Below are positions 32,186 to 40,366 of a DNA stretch of 64,000 nt, piece by piece; the first letter of the stretch is position 1; each line of letters starts with the position of its first letter. The position numbers and the translations under genes are program-made. Source of the DNA: CBDCWO01 sp965223405 (GTDB lineage: Bacteria; Bacteroidota; Bacteroidia; Chitinophagales; Saprospiraceae); the NCBI GenBank assembly GCA_965223405.1, contig CBDCWO010000006.1, positions 2,108,001-2,172,000 on the forward strand, in the 5' to 3' direction. Under the pieces are notes generated by a model. The model was given only the letters and a program-made list of their open reading frames with translations, did no database searches and was not told the DNA's origin.

Positions 32186-34774
32186 GTGTGTATCTTCTTT
32201 TTTCTCTTAACAACACATGCCTTGTCGGGTCAGCATATTTCCGGGACCATTACCAACTTACGTGGTGAAAAAGTTGTCGCGGCTAATGTGATCCTAAAAC
32301 AAGGGGATGCCATCCTCAGTTTTACCATCACCGGCGATCAGGGCTATTTCGAATTGGATATCAAAACATTTTCCGACTCCCTTTACCTCGAAATTACCCA
32401 CCTGACCTATGATACAAAGCAGATTTGGGTGGATCCTCAAAAAAGTACTTATAATGTCGAGCTAGTACCTCGCTCCTATGCTCTTCCGGAAATCTCCGTG
32501 GAAGTGCCTGCGGTGACCCGTCACGGGGATACACTTACTTTTAGTGCAGAGTCGTATGTACGGGAGGGTGATGAAACTATTGAGGAAGTACTTCGGCGCA
32601 TTCCCGGAATTATAGTATCCGATCATGGGGCCATTAAATACAAGGGATTGGACATCAACAAATTCTATATCGAAGGACTGGATCTTCTGGAAGGTCGCTA
32701 TCAGATCGCTACCAAGAATCTGGGTATCCGTCACATCCGGGATATCCAGGTGATAGAACGTCATCAGCCTATTCAGGCACTGGATTCGATTTACCGGCCG
32801 GAGAATGCGGCCATCAACCTCAAACTCAAATCCAATGTTGCCATAGCTGGAAGTATACAGGGCGAGTTGGCCGCTCCCCTGGGCGGACTGGCCGCTACCA
32901 ATTTATTTGGATTCACCAAAAAATATCAATTCAACCTAAGTGGATCGTTTAATGATCTGGGAGAAAACTTAGGAAATAATTTTGTTGTTCTTTATCCGAC
33001 CAGGGACGTAAGCAATACCGATGTTCTTTACCTGAAAAAACCCTATCGGCCGTTTTTAGTCGGCAATAATCGTATCGTTCATAACAATCGAGAACTCACT
33101 GCAGGAGTCAACTACCTGCGTCGTCTGGGAGCATTCACTCAGCTCAAACTCCAGTGCTATGGGCTCAAAGACCAAATAAATCTAAGTGGAACTAGTCTCG
33201 CTCAATACTTTCTTGGAAATCAGTCAGCCAGCTTTGAGGAAAAACTGGTGACATCCAAAGAACCATTTGAATTTGATAATAAAGCAGTACTTGAGTATAA
33301 TGGTAAACGCTTCTATACACGGATCAATTCCAAGATAACCGCAAAGCGAAATCAGTCAATGGCCCGGAATATCATCAATGCAGAAAGCACCGAAGAATTG
33401 TTGCAGCAAAATAACCTGGACCTGACGAGTAATATGAATTTTATCCTTACACGAAATCAGAAAGCATATCGCCTTAACGCAGATATCCACTATGAGGATA
33501 GTGATTATCAAATGGATATTCTGGATGCGTTCTTACTGGTGCCACAGACTGGGCAACAATTTTACTCTGCTTTAAATCAGATAGCAAACACGAAAAATTT
33601 ACTCATAAAGTTATCCTCCAGCTTTCTATTCAAACGTCAATACCTTAACGGTACAATCGATATAGTTCCTCAACTGATTCGCAATTCCATTACCTCTTCA
33701 ACATTCGATCAATTGGAAGATGGTCAATTGATTGGTCAAGACTTTCAGAATAATCATACTACAAATCGTAAATCTTTCACCGTCCACCAGACTTGGACTT
33801 ATGAAAAAGAAAAGATACGCCTGGAATTGAATATTCCTGCTTCATACGATCACTTCATCATTGCTAATAATCTATATTCAACGACTCAGGTGAAACAATT
33901 TGTCAACTATCAGCCCAGATTTGATTGTAGCTACAAATTCCAAGAACAATTTTCAGTCGGAATTCGGATAGGAGCCTTTAAAGATGTATTTACCTATGGA
34001 GATCTGTTCTATGACGGCTTGATCGTACAATCTAATCGGAGCACAGGTACCCAGACCCGGGAGCCTAATAAATATCAAGGGTATATAACAACGATTTCGT
34101 TTGGAGGAATCAATCATGTTAAAGACCGCTATGCATACGTTAATTTGACCTATCGCAATCAATTAGCAGATCAAATCAATAATAATATTTTCGACACGAC
34201 CGGGATTCTATCCGAATACAATAGGTTAAATAATCGTTCCAAGAATTATAGCCTACATGGAATGATGAAATTTTCTCCCATAGGTAGTTTTGATTTCAAT
34301 TTGCAGGGGAACTATACGATCAGCGATCGGGACCAGCTGATCAATTCGGTGCTGACCACATTTCGTGATCATCGATTATACCTACAGCCGGAATGTTCAT
34401 TTTCGTTTAATAACCATGCCAGTGTACTTTCCTCCCGCTGGACCCTGGCCCGGATTCGGGAAACCGATTTGACCAACCGCCAATTAGAAGTTGGTTTATC
34501 CCATTACTGGCAGGTAGCCCCTAAATCCGGTTTCGATCTGAACTATCGCTGGTATGCCTATGGTAATCCGGGAGATGTTCACAATTCTCATATTTTGAAT
34601 CTTGAATGGCGCTTTGACTGGACCAAACACAAAACCAAAATCCATGTCAGCATCCTCAATGTATTGAATGAGAGAACATTCACCAGTTATTTTCAAGGAA
34701 CTTATTTTGATTCATTCAATACTTATCGTTTAAATCCCAGGAGACTACAATTGGGATTTAAAAAGACCTTATAA
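32186..34774 (+). CDS. TonB-receptor-like outer-membrane beta-barrel with carboxypeptidase-regulatory domain
   Basis: An 862-aa outer-membrane protein. A short signal (to LSGQ, residue 16) is followed by a carboxypeptidase-regulatory-like domain (ISGTITNLRGEKVVAANVIL ...), then a plug-like region (GDTLTFSAESYVREGDETIE, VLRRIPGI, YIEGLDLLEGRYQIATKNLG) and a long beta-barrel of alternating aromatic and polar strands ending ..LNPRRLQLGFKKTL with a C-terminal hydrophobic residue. No TonB box is obvious. Proteins of this kind regularly accompany GLPGLI genes. The start is a GTG at 32186, and no ATG precedes it back to the in-frame stop near 32132. I infer an outer-membrane receptor or export pore working with the GLPGLI proteins. 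A copy of its 3' end lies at 36116-36170. Confidence 0.82.
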   Translation: MCIFFFLLTTHALSGQHISGTITNLRGEKVVAANVILKQGDAILSFTITGDQGYFELDIKTFSDSLYLEITHLTYDTKQIWVDPQKSTYNVELVPRSYALPEISVEVPAVTRHGDTLTFSAESYVREGDETIEEVLRRIPGIIVSDHGAIKYKGLDINKFYIEGLDLLEGRYQIATKNLGIRHIRDIQVIERHQPIQALDSIYRPENAAINLKLKSNVAIAGSIQGELAAPLGGLAATNLFGFTKKYQFNLSGSFNDLGENLGNNFVVLYPTRDVSNTDVLYLKKPYRPFLVGNNRIVHNNRELTAGVNYLRRLGAFTQLKLQCYGLKDQINLSGTSLAQYFLGNQSASFEEKLVTSKEPFEFDNKAVLEYNGKRFYTRINSKITAKRNQSMARNIINAESTEELLQQNNLDLTSNMNFILTRNQKAYRLNADIHYEDSDYQMDILDAFLLVPQTGQQFYSALNQIANTKNLLIKLSSSFLFKRQYLNGTIDIVPQLIRNSITSSTFDQLEDGQLIGQDFQNNHTTNRKSFTVHQTWTYEKEKIRLELNIPASYDHFIIANNLYSTTQVKQFVNYQPRFDCSYKFQEQFSVGIRIGAFKDVFTYGDLFYDGLIVQSNRSTGTQTREPNKYQGYITTISFGGINHVKDRYAYVNLTYRNQLADQINNNIFDTTGILSEYNRLNNRSKNYSLHGMMKFSPIGSFDFNLQGNYTISDRDQLINSVLTTFRDHRLYLQPECSFSFNNHASVLSSRWTLARIRETDLTNRQLEVGLSHYWQVAPKSGFDLNYRWYAYGNPGDVHNSHILNLEWRFDWTKHKTKIHVSILNVLNERTFTSYFQGTYFDSFNTYRLNPRRLQLGFKKTL

Positions 34775-35083
34775 CGAATGTTAGAATAGAAACCTGAGTT
34801 CAACCAATCATTTATTCACAGTAAGCTGATAGTCATATATTTATAAATTCAAATTAGTTGATCTTTTGATTATTAAATTATTAACTGATTTTTAAGGTTA
34901 AAGCCATTGAAACAGCAATCTATTTCAATGACTTCTGTGATCAAATCATTGGTTGAACTCAGGTTAGAAATATCGAACAAGATTAACCGTGACTGACGTC
35001 TGGCAGGGTTGAATGCTGAAGTATTGTAGGTAATTCGGAATTCCGAACACACCGACAATGAAACTTTATATAGTTATTAATAG
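34775..35083. other. Spacer upstream of the wHTH-PRTase gene
   Basis: A 61-codon minus-strand frame (34873-35058) is open but has no recognisable domain. The phrase AATATCGAACAAG near 34969-34981 recurs at about 36310-36322 on the other side of the regulator gene, with further patchy similarity (TTAGAA before it in both). This suggests related flanks. AT-rich half-sites TATAGTTA/AGTTTATAG lead into the operator. Confidence 0.4.
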
Positions 35084-35108
35084 TTTATAGTTTAGTATAA
35101 ACTATAAA
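35084..35108 (+). promoter_or_regulatory. Perfect operator-like palindrome adjoining the start codon of the wHTH-PRTase gene
   Basis: TTTATAGTTTA (35084-35094), spacer GTA and TAAACTATAAA (35098-35108) form an 11-bp perfect inverted repeat ending one base before the ATG at 35110. A further half-site-like TATAGTTA lies at 35069-35076. The position would block transcription or translation of the regulator, so autoregulation by its own winged helix is likely. The same 11-mer half-site occurs at 53130-53140, just before another start codon. Confidence 0.65.
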
Positions 35109-35109
35109 C

Positions 35110-36078
35110 ATGAAAGAAAAGATTCTTCAACTGCTTCGGAAATATGAATCAATATCCGTTAAGCAGATCACCGATATGCTAGACGTTTCATCTCAATATG
35201 TCCATAGGGTATTGAAGGAGTTATTAGCTGATGGAGTAGTAAAGAAATTGGGAACTCCCCCTAAAACATTTTATCAATTAGGTTCAAAAAAAGTACCGCA
35301 AGATTACGATTTGAACACAAACCAGATCAAGTTTCTGGAAAAGCAGTTCTTACAGGTAACCGAGTATGGTGAACGATTAGAGGGAGTAGAGGCCTTTGAT
35401 TATTGGTGTAGAATTAGGAAGTTACCCCTGAAAAAGACGCTAAATGAGTATCAAAGTACATTTGAAAAATATGAAAACTATCGAGATAATATTGGCCTAA
35501 TTTCCGGATTGAAGAAACTAATAAACACCAAAGGATTTGATCGTATCTATTTAAAGGAGGTGCACTATGCTGATTTTTACGCTATCGAAAGGTTTGGTAA
35601 AACCAAATTAGGTCAGCTCATGCATTATGGGAAAATGGCTCAAAGCATTACATTAATCAAAGAAATAGTGGAAATAATCAAACCATTGGTCATGCAGGTT
35701 ATCCAATTATATAATATTCATGCCGTTGGATTTATTCCTCCAACCATAAGTAGAAAAATTCAAATTATGGATCAATTAAAATCCCGGTTGGAAATTAGTT
35801 TACCCCATCTAAAAATTGAAAAACTCAAAGGACCCATTCCAATCCCACAAAAATCATTCAATAAAATCCACCAAAGAATCACTAATGCTCAAAATAGTAT
35901 GATGGTTACAGATCAGCGAAAATTTAAGCATGTCTTGCTGATTGACGATGCCGTTGGTTCCGGTGCTACACTAAATGAGGTTGCCGGTAAGTACAAGAGG
36001 ATGTATCCTGATTGTCAGCTCATTGGATTTGCCGTTACCGGATCATTCAAAGGATTTGAGGTTATCAGTGAGGTGTAA
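35110..36078 (+). CDS. Winged-helix/phosphoribosyltransferase fusion regulator
   Basis: A 322-aa cytoplasmic protein. Residues 1-60 are a DeoR/MarR-like winged helix (VKQITDMLDVSSQYVHRVLK ... DGVVKKLG). A helical middle follows, and the C-terminal third is a ComF-like phosphoribosyltransferase domain: VGFIPPTISRKIQIMDQL, then KHVLLIDDAVGSGATL (about residues 274-289), the PRPP-binding loop with the paired acidic residues. The architecture suggests a DNA-binding regulator that senses PRPP or a nucleotide, comparable in principle with PurR of Bacillus but not homologous in layout. The gene stands between the GLPGLI cassette and a fragment of the barrel gene, behind a perfect palindrome. A 3' remnant of a second copy lies at 29305-29388. 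Confidence 0.78.
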   Translation: MKEKILQLLRKYESISVKQITDMLDVSSQYVHRVLKELLADGVVKKLGTPPKTFYQLGSKKVPQDYDLNTNQIKFLEKQFLQVTEYGERLEGVEAFDYWCRIRKLPLKKTLNEYQSTFEKYENYRDNIGLISGLKKLINTKGFDRIYLKEVHYADFYAIERFGKTKLGQLMHYGKMAQSITLIKEIVEIIKPLVMQVIQLYNIHAVGFIPPTISRKIQIMDQLKSRLEISLPHLKIEKLKGPIPIPQKSFNKIHQRITNAQNSMMVTDQRKFKHVLLIDDAVGSGATLNEVAGKYKRMYPDCQLIGFAVTGSFKGFEVISEV

Positions 36079-36115
36079 AGAATGAAATCAGTAGCCAAAA
36101 TTCTGTTGACTGGTT

Positions 36116-36170
36116 TGTCAGCATCCTCAATGTATTGGATGAGAAAACATTCACCAGTTATTTAAGTTAA
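36116..36170 (+). pseudogene. Fragment duplicated from the 3' end of the outer-membrane barrel gene
   Basis: Bases 36116-36163 match 34645-34692 with two differences, and the frame encodes VSILNVLDEKTFTSYLS followed by TAA. This corresponds to VSILNVLNERTFTSYF near the barrel's C-terminus. The fragment lies 38 bases past the stop of the wHTH-PRTase gene. It is too short to be functional and is read as debris of a second barrel gene. Confidence 0.85.
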
Positions 36171-36353
36171 TTCTGATTTAATCGGTGTTCCTTGTTGAGA
36201 TTGCCGAAGATAATTCTATTCGTTGATCGACCTGCCCCATCACCTAATGCTATCGGAGTGTTTCGTGACTGAATTCATTCCAGGTCTTTCATCATTGTTA
36301 GAAGTTGAATATCGAACAAGGTGGCTTGTTCCAAATTCAAGGCCAATCCTCTA

Positions 36354-38186
36354 TTAACTTCTCGTTGTTTTACCCAACATATGTTTGGTCCAAAAATTTT
36401 CAGTTAACTTCCGGGAATGTTTACGTTTATCTCCTCTGACCCCATGCCTTTGTTCCGGATAGATCATCATTTCAAAATCTTTGTTGAGATCTTGTAAGAG
36501 GCTGATCAACTGGAAGGTGTTTTGCATGTGGACATTATCATCGGTGGATCCATGGACGATCAGCATGTTTCCCTTGTAATTTTCTGCATGAGTCATCACT
36601 GAACCAAATTTATAACCTTCCGGATTATCGTAAGGTGTATCCATGTACCGTTCAGTATATACATTGTCGTACAATCGCCAATCGGTCACTGGATAACTAC
36701 TGATTCCGTGAGTGACATAGTCGGATGCATACGTCAACGCCAGAGCCACAAAATAGCCTCCGTAACTTCCACCCTGGATCCCAATCCGGGTTTTATCAAC
36801 ATACGATTTACCGTGTAACCATTTTACCACGGTAATGAAGTCTTCCATTTCCCATTTTCCTAAATTGCGATGCATATAGTCTTTTCCTTTTTTACCGAAT
36901 TGTCCACTACCCCGGTGATCAAAAGATATTCTAATAATGCCGTTTTTTAGTAATTCATCATAGGCCATGGATCGATGAGCATTTCTTACCGACTGGGAGG
37001 CTGGTCCACCATATACTGAGAAGATGACCGGATAGGATCCCCGATTACTGAAACCGGGAGGATAAGCTATACTTACCGGCAAATTGAATCCATCAGCGGT
37101 TTTTACATATACAATTTCCTTTTTGATCCCAGCTTCAGCATCTTTGTCTTCACCAGGCTCCTCCTTAACCTTTAAGAATTTTCCCTCCATATCGTAGATC
37201 TTCGTACCTGGCGGTTGATCAATAGCACTGTGCCTGATTTCAAATTGACCTTTTTCCTCATTAAGTCTGGCCATATGCCAACCGTCTGCTTTTGTAATTT
37301 GCTGAAACTTTCCGGAACTAATGTCTCCTATAAAAAAATGTCGGTTCACCCCCCTATCAGCTGAAAAGTAGATTTTTTTAGTCTCTTCATTAAGGTATGA
37401 GATGTTGGCAACTTTCATACCTTCTTCTCCAATTCGACATACTAATTTTCCATCAGGATTATAATAATAAATATTGTTCCACCCATCACGTTCGCTCGTC
37501 AACACAAACCCACTTTCGTCTTTCAAAAACTCTAGATTTTTATAGAAGTCCACCCAAGTTTTCACTTTTTCTTCTACTAACAACTTTCGCTCGCCGGTTT
37601 TGGGATTTGCGCTGAGTAGTTTTAAATGATTTTGATCACGGTTCAATTCTTGAAAATAAAGTTCCTCTCCATCCGGAGTCCAGTAACACCATGCCGTATA
37701 CTGGTCCACACCCGGATCTTCACGGACCCAGGTTATCTTACCGGATTCGAGATGAGCTACTGCAAGTTGGACATGGGGATTAGGGTCTCCGGGCTTCGGA
37801 TATCTGGTTTTTTCCAGGTCCCCATGTACCCCTTCCGACCTGGTGATTGGAAACAATGGAACCGGATTATCATCAAATCGCAAGAAGGCAATTTTGTCGC
37901 TGTTAGGAGCCCAGTAAAAAGCGCGGTAATTTGATCTGCGGCCCAGAATTTCTTCAAAATATACCCAAGATGCATAACCATTGTATATAAGAGGGTCTCT
38001 ATCAAATGTAAGTTGCTTTATATGACCGGATTCCAGGTTTCTAACAAAAAGATTACTCCCTTTAGTAAACGCCTCCAGTTTGCCGTCAGGAGATTTGGTA
38101 TTGTTTTTTTCATCGGTGCCTGGACCATTCCAGGACCATGCTATAAGAGGTAATCCTAAGACCAGGAATAGTAAGAATTTTTTCAT
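36354..38186 (-). CDS. S9 family (dipeptidyl-peptidase IV-like) serine peptidase
   Basis: A 610-aa exported peptidase. A signal peptide (MKKFLLFLVLGLPLIAWS) precedes a beta-propeller region of the DPPIV N-terminal type, beginning KSPDGKLEAFTKGSNLFVRN and continuing through SWVYFEEI, where the acidic residues bind the substrate N-terminus in DPPIV. The C-terminal alpha/beta hydrolase has GGSYGGY (Ser ~474), STDDNVH (Asp ~547) and RHGVRG (His ~581). Expected activity is release of Xaa-Pro or Xaa-Ala dipeptides in the periplasm. It is about 100 residues shorter than the common Bacteroidota DPPIV, mainly at the N-terminus. The ATG at 38186 is preferred to a TTG six codons upstream. It is divergent from the oxidoreductase at 38287. 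Confidence 0.9.
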   Translation of the reverse strand: MKKFLLFLVLGLPLIAWSWNGPGTDEKNNTKSPDGKLEAFTKGSNLFVRNLESGHIKQLTFDRDPLIYNGYASWVYFEEILGRRSNYRAFYWAPNSDKIAFLRFDDNPVPLFPITRSEGVHGDLEKTRYPKPGDPNPHVQLAVAHLESGKITWVREDPGVDQYTAWCYWTPDGEELYFQELNRDQNHLKLLSANPKTGERKLLVEEKVKTWVDFYKNLEFLKDESGFVLTSERDGWNNIYYYNPDGKLVCRIGEEGMKVANISYLNEETKKIYFSADRGVNRHFFIGDISSGKFQQITKADGWHMARLNEEKGQFEIRHSAIDQPPGTKIYDMEGKFLKVKEEPGEDKDAEAGIKKEIVYVKTADGFNLPVSIAYPPGFSNRGSYPVIFSVYGGPASQSVRNAHRSMAYDELLKNGIIRISFDHRGSGQFGKKGKDYMHRNLGKWEMEDFITVVKWLHGKSYVDKTRIGIQGGSYGGYFVALALTYASDYVTHGISSYPVTDWRLYDNVYTERYMDTPYDNPEGYKFGSVMTHAENYKGNMLIVHGSTDDNVHMQNTFQLISLLQDLNKDFEMMIYPEQRHGVRGDKRKHSRKLTENFWTKHMLGKTTRS

Positions 38187-38286
38187 AAGGATTCTTTTTT
38201 TCAATTTTAGTCTATAAATTTAGATTTAATAACTACATTAACTGTCTTAACAAGGATTTTTTTTAAACTGTTCAATTCAAAATTCA

Positions 38287-39735
38287 ATGAAAAAAGATAA
38301 AAACCCGGTCAGCAAGCAAAATAGAAGAGATTTTATTAAGAATAGTGGTTTGACCATGGCCGGAATCTATATAGTTCCTCGCAGTGTGCTGGGAGGTAAA
38401 GGTTATACCTCACCTAGTGATAAACTACAAATTGCAGTAGTAGGAGCAGGTGGAAGAGGAAATTCGCACGTACGAGCCGCAGCCGAACAATACTTAGTTG
38501 CGCTTTGCGATGTCGACGATCGTCAAGCAGCCAGAAGTTACAAAGAGAATCCCGATGCCAAAAGGTATAAAGATTTTCGCAAGATGTATGATGAGATGGG
38601 ATCTGATATTGATGCGGTAATGGTGGCTACGCCGGATCATACGCACGCTGTGGTTGCTATTCCGGCAATTCGCATGGGTAAACATGTGTATTGTGAAAAG
38701 CCGCTTACTCATAATATTTATGAGGCCCGGTTAATGGCAACCGAAGCACGCAAGCACAAAGTTGTTACCCAAATGGGTAATCAAGGTGCCTCGGGAGAAG
38801 GAGTAAGACAAACTATGGAATGGATTCAATCCGGATTAATCGGTGAAATCCATACCATTCAGTCATGGACCAATCGTCCGGTGTGGCCGCAAGGAGTAAA
38901 ATTACCCACTGAGAAGGAACCCATACCGGCAGAATTGGATTGGGATCTCTGGCTTGGTCCTGCCCAACATCGGCCATTTCATCCGACTTATTTACCGTTT
39001 AATTGGCGTGGATGGTGGGAATTTGGTACCGGTGCCCTCGGAGATATGGGATGCCATGTTTTGGATCCGGTCTTTAAATCAATGAATCTGGGAGCTCCTG
39101 ACCGGGTGGAAGCTTCACTAGGAACAGTGTATCAGGGATTTTTTAATCAACTTGAGCTTACGGAAAGTTGTCCTCCTGCCTCGATAATTCACTTTTCATT
39201 TCCCAAAACCAAAAATCATGGGCCGATTCAATTATCCTGGTATGATGGAGGAATTCTACCCAAAAGACCTGCTGAGTTAGGTTCTGATGAACCTTTCGGT
39301 GCTGCAGGAGGAGGTGCATTGTTTGAAGGGACTCATGGTAAATTGCTTTGCGATGTTTATGGTGAAAATCCACGATTATTGCCTACCTCTTTGAATCAGT
39401 TTATACAGGTTGATAAAACACTTCCACGAGTTGAAAATGGCTCTGGAGGTCATATGCAAGATTGGTTCAGAGCTTGTAAAGAAGGTGGAGAAACCAGTTC
39501 CGGTTTCGACTTTGCAGGTCCGTTTACCGAAGCAATTCTATTGGGCAACCTGGCCTTACGTGGCTACTACGCCAAAGTCGAAGCCGGTAAAGACTCGAGA
39601 GGAAGAATGCGTTACCAATATCCGGCCAGGACTACCTTACACTGGGATGCCGAGAACATGAAGATAACCAATGTAGATATTGTCAATCAATTTGTGAAGA
39701 GAGCGTATCGCAAGGGTTGGGAACTGGGGATGTAA
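38287..39735 (+). CDS. Tat-exported Gfo/Idh/MocA family oxidoreductase
   Basis: A 482-aa oxidoreductase with a twin-arginine signal (NRRDFIKNSGLTMAG, RR at 13-14). The Rossmann motif VVGAGGRGNSH is canonical, the EKP motif is CEKPLTHN, and the subgroup-specific GTGALGDMGCH and WYDGG blocks follow. The product is a periplasmic NAD(P)-dependent enzyme of the large exported subfamily found in Planctomycetes and Bacteroidota. Substrate unknown; oxidation of sugars or glycosides is the usual inference. It is a distant paralogue of the gene at 1225-2568 and of the cytoplasmic one at 43036-44181. It is monocistronic, divergent from the S9 peptidase. Confidence 0.9.
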   Translation: MKKDKNPVSKQNRRDFIKNSGLTMAGIYIVPRSVLGGKGYTSPSDKLQIAVVGAGGRGNSHVRAAAEQYLVALCDVDDRQAARSYKENPDAKRYKDFRKMYDEMGSDIDAVMVATPDHTHAVVAIPAIRMGKHVYCEKPLTHNIYEARLMATEARKHKVVTQMGNQGASGEGVRQTMEWIQSGLIGEIHTIQSWTNRPVWPQGVKLPTEKEPIPAELDWDLWLGPAQHRPFHPTYLPFNWRGWWEFGTGALGDMGCHVLDPVFKSMNLGAPDRVEASLGTVYQGFFNQLELTESCPPASIIHFSFPKTKNHGPIQLSWYDGGILPKRPAELGSDEPFGAAGGGALFEGTHGKLLCDVYGENPRLLPTSLNQFIQVDKTLPRVENGSGGHMQDWFRACKEGGETSSGFDFAGPFTEAILLGNLALRGYYAKVEAGKDSRGRMRYQYPARTTLHWDAENMKITNVDIVNQFVKRAYRKGWELGM

Positions 39736-40009
39736 TGTAACTCCTTTTTGTCGAGATCATCATTCAAGAGGTGCTTTTTACTTTTCATATTAGAATAAGG
39801 ATATGAACTGCTGGGTGATCGGTACAAACATGTACGAGCACGGCATTATAAGATTTGGCTCCACTGTAATTTGCAATTCAATAGCTTCTCAATAATTTGT
39901 TTTTAATTTGTAGAAGAAATAGGATTCTTTTTTTATATTAGTTATACAATTTAGAACCTAATGCTTAAATTGTCTAAATCGGATAAGGTTTAGCTAATAA
40001 AATGTACAG

Positions 40010-40342
40010 ATGAAGGAAAACAGACTAGGTGAATTTGAAGAAGTTATTTTACTCTTGGTGGGCATTCTAAAAGACGATGCCTATGCTTATAAAATCGCCG
40101 AAGAATTTGAGACCCAAACCAATCGATCTGCCTCGATCGGAGCTGTCCATTCGACATTAAGTCGTCTGAGTGACAAGGGATTTTTGAAGTCGTATATGGG
40201 TGAACCTAGCGCAAATCGAGGGGGAAGAAGAAAACGCATTTATAAAGTTACGGCTTATGGAGAGCGAGTATTGAGACGTGCAAGAGATTTAAGGTTAACC
40301 TTGTGGAGTCAATTTCCTGGTCTTACCGTGAGATTTTCTTGA
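40010..40342 (+). CDS. PadR-family transcriptional regulator
   Basis: A 110-aa winged-helix protein of the PadR family: LGEFEEVILLLVGILKDDAY, then SIGAVHSTLSRLSDKGFLKS as the recognition helix and wing, and GGRRKRIYKVTAYGERVL as the typical PadR end. It lies 24 bases before a gene for a large FtsX-type permease, a pairing typical of this permease class. It probably represses that permease operon; ligands of this subgroup are unknown. Confidence 0.9.
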   Translation: MKENRLGEFEEVILLLVGILKDDAYAYKIAEEFETQTNRSASIGAVHSTLSRLSDKGFLKSYMGEPSANRGGRRKRIYKVTAYGERVLRRARDLRLTLWSQFPGLTVRFS

Positions 40343-40366
40343 TCAGCATAGTAATATCTATGAACC

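Noticed and set aside
34873..35058. 61-codon minus-strand frame before the wHTH-PRTase gene
   Set aside because: No recognisable motif or start signal. Kept only as a note because part of its DNA recurs after the regulator gene.
35110..36078. wHTH-PRTase protein as the purine repressor PurR
   Set aside because: The winged helix is at the N-terminus with a long helical middle and a ComF-like PRTase. The gene is not near purine genes, so the PurR name is not justified.
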